From contig CAIWHP010000077.1 in the NCBI GenBank assembly GCA_903912445.1, forward strand, positions 1-52,089: a DNA stretch of 52,089 bases, given 5' to 3'. Position numbers and translations under genes: made by a program. Below, in pieces: positions 17,308-25,370 of this stretch. Numbering within the stretch: the first letter of the stretch is position 1; every line of letters starts with the position of its first letter. The notes below the pieces were generated by a model. That model worked only from the letters and a program-made list of their open reading frames with translations, did no database searches and was not told where the DNA came from. Source of the stretch: an uncultured Lentisphaerota bacterium. GTDB taxonomy: Bacteria; Verrucomicrobiota; Kiritimatiellia; CAIQIC01.

Positions 17308-17763
17308 ATGAAAACAGCGTTTAGCCTTCCTCTCTGTTTACTGCTGGTCGGTTGCACCCATTTCGCACTGCTCCGCCGATCCGAGACATATGAGTTTCCA
17401 AAGGGCTTTCACGGGTGGGCGGTTATTGTTTGGGGTGTGCCTGGTCATCCTCCATGCCGCAGGGATCACGGGGATATTATTGTGCGATTCCCAGCGGACG
17501 GGGTTGTCCTTACCTCGACGAAACTGGATTTCAAGGCTGTGCGCGAGGGAGGCTGCTTTCTCGATGCCGCCGGGCATCGTCTGGTCTCCCGCCCCACCAT
17601 AGGATTCGCGGGCAATGGGTTCATACATGACGATAAAAGTGATCGTGATATGGACCATACGCAGGTTTTTATAGGCTCGGAGGCGGAGTATTTCCTCACA
17701 ACGGGAGAAGCTCCACAGGTGGACAAACTATGGCGCGCAGGCATTAGCAGCCAAGAGCGATGA
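17308..17763 (+). CDS. Small predicted lipoprotein, unknown function
   Basis: A 151-residue protein with a lipoprotein signal: MKTAFSLPLCLLLVGC, the Cys at residue 16 being the lipidated one. The mature part is beta-rich (FHGWAVIVWGVPGHPPC, GDIIVRFPADGVVLTS) with TQVFIGSEAEYF near the end. The GWAVIVWGVPG stretch recalls a small family of PVC and proteobacterial lipoproteins of unknown function, but I cannot name a domain with confidence. It is the first of three same-strand genes after hicBA, 224 bp downstream of hicA; the gap shows nothing definite. Base composition appears less GC-rich than in the sulfatase operons. Confidence 0.75.
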   Translation: MKTAFSLPLCLLLVGCTHFALLRRSETYEFPKGFHGWAVIVWGVPGHPPCRRDHGDIIVRFPADGVVLTSTKLDFKAVREGGCFLDAAGHRLVSRPTIGFAGNGFIHDDKSDRDMDHTQVFIGSEAEYFLTTGEAPQVDKLWRAGISSQER

Positions 17764-17794
17764 CTCACATGACGAAAACAATGGGCAGGGAAAT

Positions 17795-19159
17795 ATGCTG
17801 ACCGATCCCTGTCAGCGCAAACGCCGGTGGCTGCGCTGGTCGATGGTTGTATGCGCCGTCATGGGCGTTGTCGTCATTGCTGTCTTCAAGTGGGAGGATG
17901 GTTTGCGCGCGCTCACCTATCATGTCCCGGTCCGCTACGATGAACCGTTCGGGCCTGCTATAGCCACGGCTGATCGTATCGTCGTCCGGGGTGATGGCTT
18001 TGATTGTTGCGGACCGGAGGACAAGACCAACATCCTCTTTGTCGTGACCAACCCGGTGGAGGTCGCTGCTGTGGCCGGGCATATGCGGTTCCTGGCGATA
18101 ACGACGAGTAACTCCCTGGAGGGGACTTGCATGTGCGATGGCGCGCCGGGCATCGACTGGCACAAGGACAAGAAGCGTCTCGCGCTCACCTCGATGCAAC
18201 ACGGTAAGGCTATCCGGTGGCATGGATTTGCGACCATGCGCATCCTTGGCATCCATGTTCGGTATGGTGATGCACCGTTGACGCCCGATGCCCGAGAGTG
18301 GTTGATCAATTGGCTCGCCAAGAAGGGTGTTCGGGAGCCCTTGGACGAGATCGAAGCAGGCAAACGCCGCGCGGTCGTTGCCACAGAGGCCAGAGCCATC
18401 CTGCAGCCCTTCTTACCCAAGCCCTTTGTCGAAGCCATAAAGAACGCACAACTGAAGGCCAGAGAGAACTGGGCCAAAGGCGAAGTCGTACCATTTGAAC
18501 AAGAGCACAACCTCAAAGGCAAACTCATCCGTGAGTCCTTCGATGACGTACCGTGCATGTACGCGGCGCTCTTTCGTCTCATGGGGTGCCTTCCCACGCG
18601 TTGGGACGCGCGGTACCGGGAACAAGACGAAGCCTATGACTTCCTCGTCCGCGCGCCACGCCAGGAGTTGGACAGCGCCTTTCGCGCCGCGGCCACATCC
18701 AAGGACCGGCTTGAGCGCAGCGGCGCCGCCAGAATCATCTTCACCCAATACTCCATGCGCCAGAACGGAAAGACCGATCAAGACCTTGCCGGATGGATGA
18801 GACTGCTAGCCGAGACCGCCTACAGCGAACCGTTTCCAGAGAACCGACGTATCGTCCTCTACCGCCTCAAAAAGACTCCCCAAGTCGCTGCTCTCAGTGT
18901 TCTGCGGCAAGCCGTGGAGGATGCCGACGTCGTGGTCCGACGGCTCGCGATGGAAGCCCTTGCGGCATCGAACACAGCAGCCGCACGGGAGATCCTGCAG
19001 CAGATCGCCAGCGGCGGCACGCGGCCGCGACTTGAGCCCCAGGAAAAACCGAAAAACTACGGCGCGGGCACCGGCACGTCCTGCCACATTCCGGGCATGG
19101 AGAGCCTTGTGTACTCGAACACCGACGCCGCAGCGGCGACCCAGCTTCTACCACAATAA
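17795..19159 (+). CDS. Membrane-anchored protein of unknown function with HEAT-like C-terminal repeats
   Basis: A 454-residue protein. Residues about 12-31 (LRWSMVVCAVMGVVVIAVFKW) form one N-terminal membrane segment with a basic start, so the bulk is likely periplasmic. The middle has Cys pairs (DCCGPED and CMCDG). Residues about 370-410 (ALSVLRQAVEDADVVVRRLAMEALAAS) read like HEAT-type alpha repeats. It lies 31 bp after the lipoprotein gene and 38 bp before a 95-residue gene, so the three may form an operon. I do not recognise it. It could be an immunity or stress-related membrane protein, but that is only a guess from the toxin-antitoxin neighbourhood. Confidence 0.7.
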   Translation: MLTDPCQRKRRWLRWSMVVCAVMGVVVIAVFKWEDGLRALTYHVPVRYDEPFGPAIATADRIVVRGDGFDCCGPEDKTNILFVVTNPVEVAAVAGHMRFLAITTSNSLEGTCMCDGAPGIDWHKDKKRLALTSMQHGKAIRWHGFATMRILGIHVRYGDAPLTPDAREWLINWLAKKGVREPLDEIEAGKRRAVVATEARAILQPFLPKPFVEAIKNAQLKARENWAKGEVVPFEQEHNLKGKLIRESFDDVPCMYAALFRLMGCLPTRWDARYREQDEAYDFLVRAPRQELDSAFRAAATSKDRLERSGAARIIFTQYSMRQNGKTDQDLAGWMRLLAETAYSEPFPENRRIVLYRLKKTPQVAALSVLRQAVEDADVVVRRLAMEALAASNTAAAREILQQIASGGTRPRLEPQEKPKNYGAGTGTSCHIPGMESLVYSNTDAAAATQLLPQ

Positions 19160-19197
19160 CAAGCCCGGGCCCCGACCGGTGGGAGGAACGAGAGACC

Positions 19198-19485
19198 ATG
19201 ACCAAAGTGGATTTTGAACTCACCTGTGAGCTGCTCCACGGCCACGGTTTCACGGTTGCTGACTCGGCCTACGACCCAGCCTGTTTCGGCAGCTGGTGGG
19301 TGAGCGTAGTGCACACGCCGCCGCTACGGATAGTCTGGGACGGCAAGGACGGTTGGGTTAGCGTACAACGTGCGACCGGCGAGCGCTTTCAGGGGCGACC
19401 TGCCTGGGAAGATATGTGGGTCGGGCGCGCTCGCGAGACGCAGGCCGTGGAGTTGGTCGTGTCAAAGGTTCAAGCGTTCAGCTGA
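19198..19485 (+). CDS. Small soluble protein, unknown function
   Basis: A 95-residue protein without signal peptide or membrane segment. A strong ribosome-binding sequence (GGGAGGAACGAGAGACC) precedes the ATG at 19198, which supports it being real. It is rich in Trp and mixed alpha/beta (SWWVSVVHTPPLRIVWDGKDGW). No family is recognised. The size and fold type resemble immunity-like or SMI1-type small proteins only in general terms. It closes the islet that starts with hicBA. Confidence 0.7.
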   Translation: MTKVDFELTCELLHGHGFTVADSAYDPACFGSWWVSVVHTPPLRIVWDGKDGWVSVQRATGERFQGRPAWEDMWVGRARETQAVELVVSKVQAFS

Positions 19486-19805
19486 AGCAGCCGAGAGCTC
19501 CTGGGAACAAAGCTCTGCGGCAGCTCGCAACAGCGCCATACGTCCCATAGGTCACATGCGACATATCGCCCAATCGCCGCACGTTGCGCGCCGCAATCGT
19601 TTCCAAGGTCTGGAACTTCGGCTGCGCCGCCCCTCCGGAAATTCGCGAGCCTGGGTAATTAGCGGTGAATATCCTTCCGACGCCTTACGGGCTGCTGCCT
19701 TTGCGTCTTCCGGCTTTCCTGCGCGCCTTTGCGTTGAAATCTTCCGCTGCGGGGCATGCGTCCCCCGCCCCTCTTCCCCCGACCCCCGTCCCTCGCCCCT
19801 TCCTG
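19486..19805. other. 320-bp gap with a TTCCAA palindrome and purine-rich repeat units
   Basis: No credible gene is seen between the 95-residue protein and the CocE hydrolase stop. One TTTCCAAGGTCTGGAA palindrome is at 19600-19615. Between about 19690 and 19745 the minus strand reads as imperfect units of the type ACGCAAAGG, a low-complexity repeat common in environmental bacterial genomes. A pyrimidine-rich run follows to 19805. The two operons converge here, so a bidirectional termination zone is expected, but no clear terminator is visible. Confidence 0.5.
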
Positions 19806-21686
19806 CTACCGCGCGGCGAGGGCGAGCTTTGGGGCGACGACGGGCAGGATCAAGCACGAGGCATGGGCGCCTTCGCAGTGGATGCGGTTGGTCTGCTTGA
19901 CCTTCACGCCGGCGTCGCTCCACGGCTGGCCGGTGCCGGGGTTGAGATCGAAGCGCGGGTAGTTGCTGGAGGTCACGGTCGCGCGGATGCGGTGGCCTTT
20001 GTTGAACACGATACTGGTGGACCAGCAGTCGACGGTCACTTCCTCGACCTTCCCGGGCGTCAGCAGGTCGGTCTTCTCCAGCGACTTGCGGTAGCGTGCC
20101 CGCGCCATGCCCTCGGCGATCAGGTAGCTCTTGCCGTTGGGATAGACATCGCACAGGCGGATCGAGAGGTCGGTGTCCACGGCGGACGATTCAACAAAGA
20201 TTTTCGCCGTCACGCGCCCGGTGACCTCCAGCGGCGCCTCCAGCGGCGCGCTGGTGAAGAGCACAACATCGCTGCGGCGTTCAATTTTGTTTTGATTCAT
20301 CGGGCCGCTTGCTAGGGTGAGGTTGTTGCCGCCGACGGTCGGGCACGGGTTCGCGGGGTCGAACGTGTACTCGACCGGCACGCCCGCCGCCGGCTTGCCG
20401 GGCGCGAGCTGGCCGCCGGGCGCGAAATAGAACGGCGTCGCGAGCGCGGGGATCGGCCAATCGTTGGCGTAGCGCCACTCGTTGCCGGGCGCGTGCGCGT
20501 TGGAGGCATCGCCCATGACGTAGTAGGCAACCGCGGGCAGCTGCTCGACGCCGTTCGATTCGCCGCAGAGATAGTGGTCGAACCACGGGCCGGAGCTGTA
20601 GGCCTCGGGCATGCGGTTGTCCCGGAAGCGCAGCTCGCCGACGCCTTCCTTTTTCGCGCCGCCGTGGGCCCATGGCCCCATCACCAGCTTCTGTTGGCCG
20701 CGCGAGCCCGCCCCACCAGTGTGCTGGCGGCCGGCGAACTCGTTGATGGTCGCCTGCGCGAACATGTCGAACCAGCCGCCCTGGTGAATCGCCGGCACGT
20801 TCATGCTGGAGAATTTCAACGCGGTGTCGAACGTCCGCCAGTAGTCGTCGTAGCATGGATGCGCATGCATCAGCTGCAGCGCCTGCGGGTCATATTTGTT
20901 GCCCGTCGTCCAGTTCTCGACATCGGCCTTGCGGAACGCACCGCCGATATAGGTGGCGTCGTGGAAAAGACTGGCGGCGGCGACGATGATGTATTGCGCC
21001 CGCAAGCCCTCTGGCGCCGCGCCGGCGAGCAGGTTCTGCGTGATGCCGCCGGCGGACGCGCCCAAGGTACCGATCTGGCCGTTGCACCACGGCTGCTGCC
21101 GTAGCCACGCGAGCGTGTCCACGCCGTCCTGGTGCTCGCCCCAACCGCAGCCAACGAAGGGAAGGTTCTCACCCTCGGAGGCGAACCGCCCGCGCATGTC
21201 CTGGACGACGAACACCTGCCCGGCCTGGACGCGCGACTGTGCCGCGCCCGCCTGTTGCGCGCGGTTGTAGGGCGTGCGCGAGAGCACGACCGGGAACGGG
21301 CCGGGCCCGGTCGGCAGGTAGACATCGGTCGCCAGATGGACGCCGTCGCGCATCGCGACGCGGAAGGTCTGCGTGTGGATCTGGCCGAACGCCGCGGCCT
21401 GCACCTGCCAGCGCGCCTGCGGCACCGCGCCATCGGCGGCGGCGCTCTTGAACAGCGCTTTGACCTGCCGCGCCCAGTGCTCGCCATACTGTTTGCGGAC
21501 AGCTGCCACGGCCCGGCCCTGCTCGTCCGGCGTGAGCACCGCATCGCGGTTCGCATCGAACTGCGGGAAAAGCGCCCGCAGCTTGGCGTTAACGCTGTCG
21601 ACCGCATGGGCGTTCCGCAGCACGCACGCCGCGCCTAACAGCGCCACCACCAGCAGCCCCAATCCGATTCGTGTTTTGATCCTCAT
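19806..21686 (-). CDS. Secreted CocE/NonD-family alpha/beta hydrolase with EF-hand-like N-terminus
   Basis: A 626-residue exported hydrolase of the X-Pro dipeptidyl-peptidase S15/CocE group. After a hydrophobic signal or anchor (residues 7-22) is an EF-hand-like loop (FDANRDAVLTPDE). The hydrolase core starts at about residue 100 (MRDGVHLATDVYLP, where the next residues contain the PFPVVLSRTPY motif). GASAG holds the nucleophile Ser about 211. MGPWAHG is a conserved loop including the His region. The C-terminal part (VTGRVTAKIFVESSAVDTD) is the jelly-roll domain of the family. Members cleave esters, amides or proline peptides; the target is not known. It is the last gene of the 27-kb minus-strand block, 73 bp after an HzsA-like gene. 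Confidence 0.85.
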   Translation of the reverse strand: MRIKTRIGLGLLVVALLGAACVLRNAHAVDSVNAKLRALFPQFDANRDAVLTPDEQGRAVAAVRKQYGEHWARQVKALFKSAAADGAVPQARWQVQAAAFGQIHTQTFRVAMRDGVHLATDVYLPTGPGPFPVVLSRTPYNRAQQAGAAQSRVQAGQVFVVQDMRGRFASEGENLPFVGCGWGEHQDGVDTLAWLRQQPWCNGQIGTLGASAGGITQNLLAGAAPEGLRAQYIIVAAASLFHDATYIGGAFRKADVENWTTGNKYDPQALQLMHAHPCYDDYWRTFDTALKFSSMNVPAIHQGGWFDMFAQATINEFAGRQHTGGAGSRGQQKLVMGPWAHGGAKKEGVGELRFRDNRMPEAYSSGPWFDHYLCGESNGVEQLPAVAYYVMGDASNAHAPGNEWRYANDWPIPALATPFYFAPGGQLAPGKPAAGVPVEYTFDPANPCPTVGGNNLTLASGPMNQNKIERRSDVVLFTSAPLEAPLEVTGRVTAKIFVESSAVDTDLSIRLCDVYPNGKSYLIAEGMARARYRKSLEKTDLLTPGKVEEVTVDCWSTSIVFNKGHRIRATVTSSNYPRFDLNPGTGQPWSDAGVKVKQTNRIHCEGAHASCLILPVVAPKLALAAR

Positions 21687-21759
21687 GAAAATATTCCGTG
21701 ACTCGACTTTAACAGCCTGCTACGCCGCGCGACAGGAAAAGGTTACCGGGCGCTGCGCT

Positions 21760-24700
21760 TCAATCCACCGGGCCGGGGCGGGAGATGACCGGGGCGGTCT
21801 GGAGGCGCGGGCGGACGGCGAGCCAGTCCACGCCTTGGAAAACCGGGTCGGGCTCCGCGCGGACTTCTTCATCGCCAATGTACGGGCACATCGTATCCAC
21901 CCACGCGATCAGTCGCAGGCGGCTGGTTTCGTCCACGCGCACGTCGTGATGTTTGCCGCTGGTCACCAGATCGATCAGCCGGCTGCGGTAGGAGAGCCGC
22001 GTCATCGGCGCAGGCGTGGTGTAAGCGGCGGGATCGATCTTGCCGTAGCCCTCGACGAGGATGGTGTCGGCGATGCCGAAGCCGGGCGGGCAGTTGGTCG
22101 GCGGCACATAGGCAACGCCCCAGGTCGGTTTCCCGATCAGCGTGAAATAGGTCTCGTCCCAGCCGAGGAAACCCGGGCGCGCGGTCAGGTCGAGCGTCTT
22201 ACGGCCGGGGCCGGCGCCCTCGTGGCAGCGCGCGCAATATTTGTCGAGCACCGGCCGGACGTAGCGCGGATAGCTCACGGTCACGTCATTCCACGGCGGC
22301 GGCGTGATCGTGCGCGGCGGCTTCTGCAGGGCGAGCGGCTGGCCTTGGGGTTGCGTCGTCCTGCTGTGCAGTTCGTGACAGCCGAGGCAGCCGCGGTGTT
22401 CGCCGGGCATGACGCCGACAAAACTGCGCATCGTCTGCAGCGCGCGCTGCTGCTCGTCGAGCAGTTGGAAGTGCAGCGCCATGCCGGGCGGCACGCTGAA
22501 CGCCACAGAGCCATCGGCCTCGATCGGCACGATGCCGAGCACGCGCTTGACGCCCTCGCTCTGCACGGCGGAAACGACCGGGCCGGTCGAAAGATACGGG
22601 CGCTTGTTCCAGTAGGTGTAGGTCTTCTCGTCAATATGGAGAATCCGCAGGAATTTCGCCTTGCTGCGCAGTTCCGGCAGCGTGTTCTCAAGGACGTTGG
22701 CGCTGAAGATGACGCCACTCTTGGGCGGCTCCGCCTTGGCGGGCCAGGCGACACGATCCACGAGCACCGGCGGGGCCGCCCGCGGCTTGAGCGGCACCGC
22801 GTGGAAGATGTTGTTGAGGCCCTCGTAGATGAGTTCGCGGTTGCCGTCGGTGTCCATCAGGTAGAGCGCGAACTTGCCGCCGCGGCTGGCCGATACCAGG
22901 AAATCCTTTTCGGTCAGCGGATACGGCGAGTAGTAGGCCGGGTAATTTCCGCTGGCGTGATACCGCGGCGACTCGACCGGGTCCACCGGGCCGTTGCCGC
23001 ATTCGGGCCACGCGACATCCGCGGTGACCTTGGTCAGGCCATGCGGGAAGTTGAGGCCCTTGTCGGGGTCGATGATGCCGACGGAGCCGCTGAACCAGTT
23101 GTGGTGCGCGCTGCCGGTGACCATCACGCGGCGCGTGCCGGGAATGTTGCGCGCGTCCTTGATCACATCGGGCCACACGCTCTGGTTGCCCCAGAACATG
23201 CTCACGTAGGTCCCGTCGGGATTGATCGTCCAGAGCTTCTGCGCGCGCCACAGCGGCTTGTCGGTATACTCCCAGCGCGTGTAGATCACGCGGCCGTCCT
23301 CGAGCATGGAAGGCAGATAGTCCGGCTCGTTGTTGGCCGAGACGAGGTAGATGTTGCGGCCGTCAGCCTCGCAGCGTGCGAGGACAAAGGCGCTGGTCGG
23401 CGGCATGCAGCGGACATAAGAGTGGCTGCGCGTCGTGGAAAACAGGATGTGGCCGTCGGGCAGATAGATCGGATCGAAGTCGTCATAGGGGCCGGACGTG
23501 AGCTGGCGCAGACCGGAACCATCCACGTTGATCTCGTAGAGATGAAAGGCTTTTTCGTTGTGCGGTTTGAAGCAGAACAGGATCTTCTTTCCGTCGAACG
23601 AAACGTCCGGCCGCCAGAAGGAGCCGTGCAGCGGCGCCTGCGGCATCACCTGCGTCAGTTTGCCATCCGGCCGCAGGCCGTCGAGGGTCAGCAGGCGCGC
23701 GCCGGGGACGGCCATGTAGCCGAGCCGGTGCCGCGTCTCGTGCGGCCACTCCTTGCCGGCCGGGAAAGGCATATTCACGAACAGCACCTTCGCGAAATCC
23801 ACGGCGGGATTCTTGAGCATGATGGCGCGCTTGAGTTCGCGGACCTTGAAATAGATTTCTGTAGCGGCGGTCTGTGACCGCCGCTGATCGTCGGCACTCG
23901 TCCGGCGGTCACAGACCGCCGCTACAGCATCCCATTTCTCCAGCACCGACAATTCGGCCAATTCCTTCGTCACATCAACAGTCAAACGCGCCGCCAAGTC
24001 GCGTGTCCACTTGATCTCATCGCGGATGCGTTCCGGCGTCGGCTTCTGATCGGCCTGATGGAGCCAGTCGCGCTCCAGCGCTGTGCGGCCCTCGGCGGCG
24101 GTCAGGTCGCGCGTCTCCGGTGTGGCTGGTGTGATGTAGGGCGCGACCGCCTCGCGCTCGAACGGCCGCCAGACGATGTCGCGCGCGGCGGCGAACATCA
24201 GCTCGATCCACTCCGGCGAAAATTGCGCCGCATCGCCGCGCGCCTTCAGCGCCGCGAATTTCTTTTCGAGCGTGGCGGCCGCGTCCCACTTGCGCAGCTC
24301 GTCGGGCGTCTGCTGCCGCCGCTGCGCTTCGGTCAGCGGTTTGTACTCGGTCAGCAGGCCCATCAGGCGCCCCGCCGCCTGCACATGAAATTCGTTGCCC
24401 TTGCTCCGCAGATACGCGGCGGGATCGGCATCGGTCCACTCGCGGAACTGCCGGCATTCCTCGGGATAACTTGCGCGCAGGCGTTGCATCAGCAGCGCGG
24501 TGGTCTTCGCGTTGAGCGTGACTTTTTTTTCGATCGCGTTGCGCCGTATCGCCGCCAGCGTCTCCGCGAACGTCTTGCCCGGCGACCAGACGACGTTGAT
24601 GGCGACCTGCGCCGGCGCGCTGGAGGCGGCGAGCGCCTCGATGCCGTTGCGATAGAGGCGGGCGACCTCGTCGGCGGAGAGCGCGTCGGCATAGATGCGC

Positions 24701-25350
24701 AGCTCATCCAGCTGGCCGCGGAAACATTCGCCGCCCTGCGCGGAACCAAGACAACCAGGCGCCGTGCCGCCGGCTTCGATCATGCCCGGCCGTTCGAGCA
24801 TGCCGATCTGCGCGCCATCGAGATAGACGCGCATGGTCTGCCCGTCGAACGTCGCCGCTGCGTGGTGCCAGAGCCCGTCGCGTACCTGCGCGGGGTCCAC
24901 CTTCGCATCGCACTCGACGTAGCCATGGATGTTGAGGCCGAGCGCGAGGACGTGGCCGGTTTCCTGGAACGAGAAGAGCACGCGGCGCTCGCCATCCTCC
25001 TTGCGGAAGATCTCGTTGTATTTCTCGAACTCCTTCGGCTGAACCCACGCGCTGAACGAGAGCTTCGCCAGCTTGCCGAACGCCGGCTGCTCCCCACAGC
25101 GCAGCAGGTGCGGGCCCGTGAACTTCAGCCCGCCCTCGAACACAGCCGGCACGCGGTCAAAACCGGCTGGCGTTTTCTGGCTGGAGGCATCGCAGCCGTG
25201 GCCGCTTGCGTCGCGGCACACGCTGCCGGTCGCCTCGTCGAACGTCCAGCGTGCGAGCAGCGCCTTATCGAGCTTGAGCGGCTCGACGGCGAGACCCGCG
25301 GACAGCGAGCAGCCGAAAACCAAACCGCACAACCAGCTTCGAGTTTTCAT
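21760..25350 (-). CDS. HzsA-like dihaem propeller protein with N-terminal LamG domain
   Basis: A 1196-residue exported protein. Signal peptide (1-21), LamG/concanavalin-like domain at about 30-245 (LARWTFDEATGSV, LDELRIYADALSADEVARLY), a helical stretch, then a TolB-like propeller (GLRQLTSGPYDDFDP, YLPDGHILFSTTRSHSY, DGRVIYTRWEYTDK) and a C-terminal haem domain with CLGCHE (about 988) and CARCHE (about 1039). It resembles the alpha subunit of hydrazine synthase, but nothing here indicates anammox; related proteins are widespread in PVC bacteria with no established role. Residues about 475-498 are encoded by an in-frame inverted repeat. It lies 20 bp after the next HzsA-like gene, with AAGGA before its ATG. 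Confidence 0.85.
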   Translation of the reverse strand: MKTRSWLCGLVFGCSLSAGLAVEPLKLDKALLARWTFDEATGSVCRDASGHGCDASSQKTPAGFDRVPAVFEGGLKFTGPHLLRCGEQPAFGKLAKLSFSAWVQPKEFEKYNEIFRKEDGERRVLFSFQETGHVLALGLNIHGYVECDAKVDPAQVRDGLWHHAAATFDGQTMRVYLDGAQIGMLERPGMIEAGGTAPGCLGSAQGGECFRGQLDELRIYADALSADEVARLYRNGIEALAASSAPAQVAINVVWSPGKTFAETLAAIRRNAIEKKVTLNAKTTALLMQRLRASYPEECRQFREWTDADPAAYLRSKGNEFHVQAAGRLMGLLTEYKPLTEAQRRQQTPDELRKWDAAATLEKKFAALKARGDAAQFSPEWIELMFAAARDIVWRPFEREAVAPYITPATPETRDLTAAEGRTALERDWLHQADQKPTPERIRDEIKWTRDLAARLTVDVTKELAELSVLEKWDAVAAVCDRRTSADDQRRSQTAATEIYFKVRELKRAIMLKNPAVDFAKVLFVNMPFPAGKEWPHETRHRLGYMAVPGARLLTLDGLRPDGKLTQVMPQAPLHGSFWRPDVSFDGKKILFCFKPHNEKAFHLYEINVDGSGLRQLTSGPYDDFDPIYLPDGHILFSTTRSHSYVRCMPPTSAFVLARCEADGRNIYLVSANNEPDYLPSMLEDGRVIYTRWEYTDKPLWRAQKLWTINPDGTYVSMFWGNQSVWPDVIKDARNIPGTRRVMVTGSAHHNWFSGSVGIIDPDKGLNFPHGLTKVTADVAWPECGNGPVDPVESPRYHASGNYPAYYSPYPLTEKDFLVSASRGGKFALYLMDTDGNRELIYEGLNNIFHAVPLKPRAAPPVLVDRVAWPAKAEPPKSGVIFSANVLENTLPELRSKAKFLRILHIDEKTYTYWNKRPYLSTGPVVSAVQSEGVKRVLGIVPIEADGSVAFSVPPGMALHFQLLDEQQRALQTMRSFVGVMPGEHRGCLGCHELHSRTTQPQGQPLALQKPPRTITPPPWNDVTVSYPRYVRPVLDKYCARCHEGAGPGRKTLDLTARPGFLGWDETYFTLIGKPTWGVAYVPPTNCPPGFGIADTILVEGYGKIDPAAYTTPAPMTRLSYRSRLIDLVTSGKHHDVRVDETSRLRLIAWVDTMCPYIGDEEVRAEPDPVFQGVDWLAVRPRLQTAPVISRPGPVD
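23859..23927. repeat. 69-bp perfect inverted repeat lying in frame inside a CDS
   Basis: A 25-bp arm (23859-23883) is a perfect inverted copy of 23903-23927, with a 19-nt spacer. The total length, 69 bp, is 23 codons, and the reading frame of the surrounding gene continues without a stop. It encodes a Cys/Arg-rich insert (AVAAVCDRRTSADDQRRSQ and following) in the helical linker of the LamG-HzsA-like protein. Its ends match the intergenic element at 11490-11540. This resembles palindromic elements known to insert into coding sequence in other bacteria. Confidence 0.9.
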
Positions 25351-25370
25351 GTCAGTCCTTCAGCATGGCT

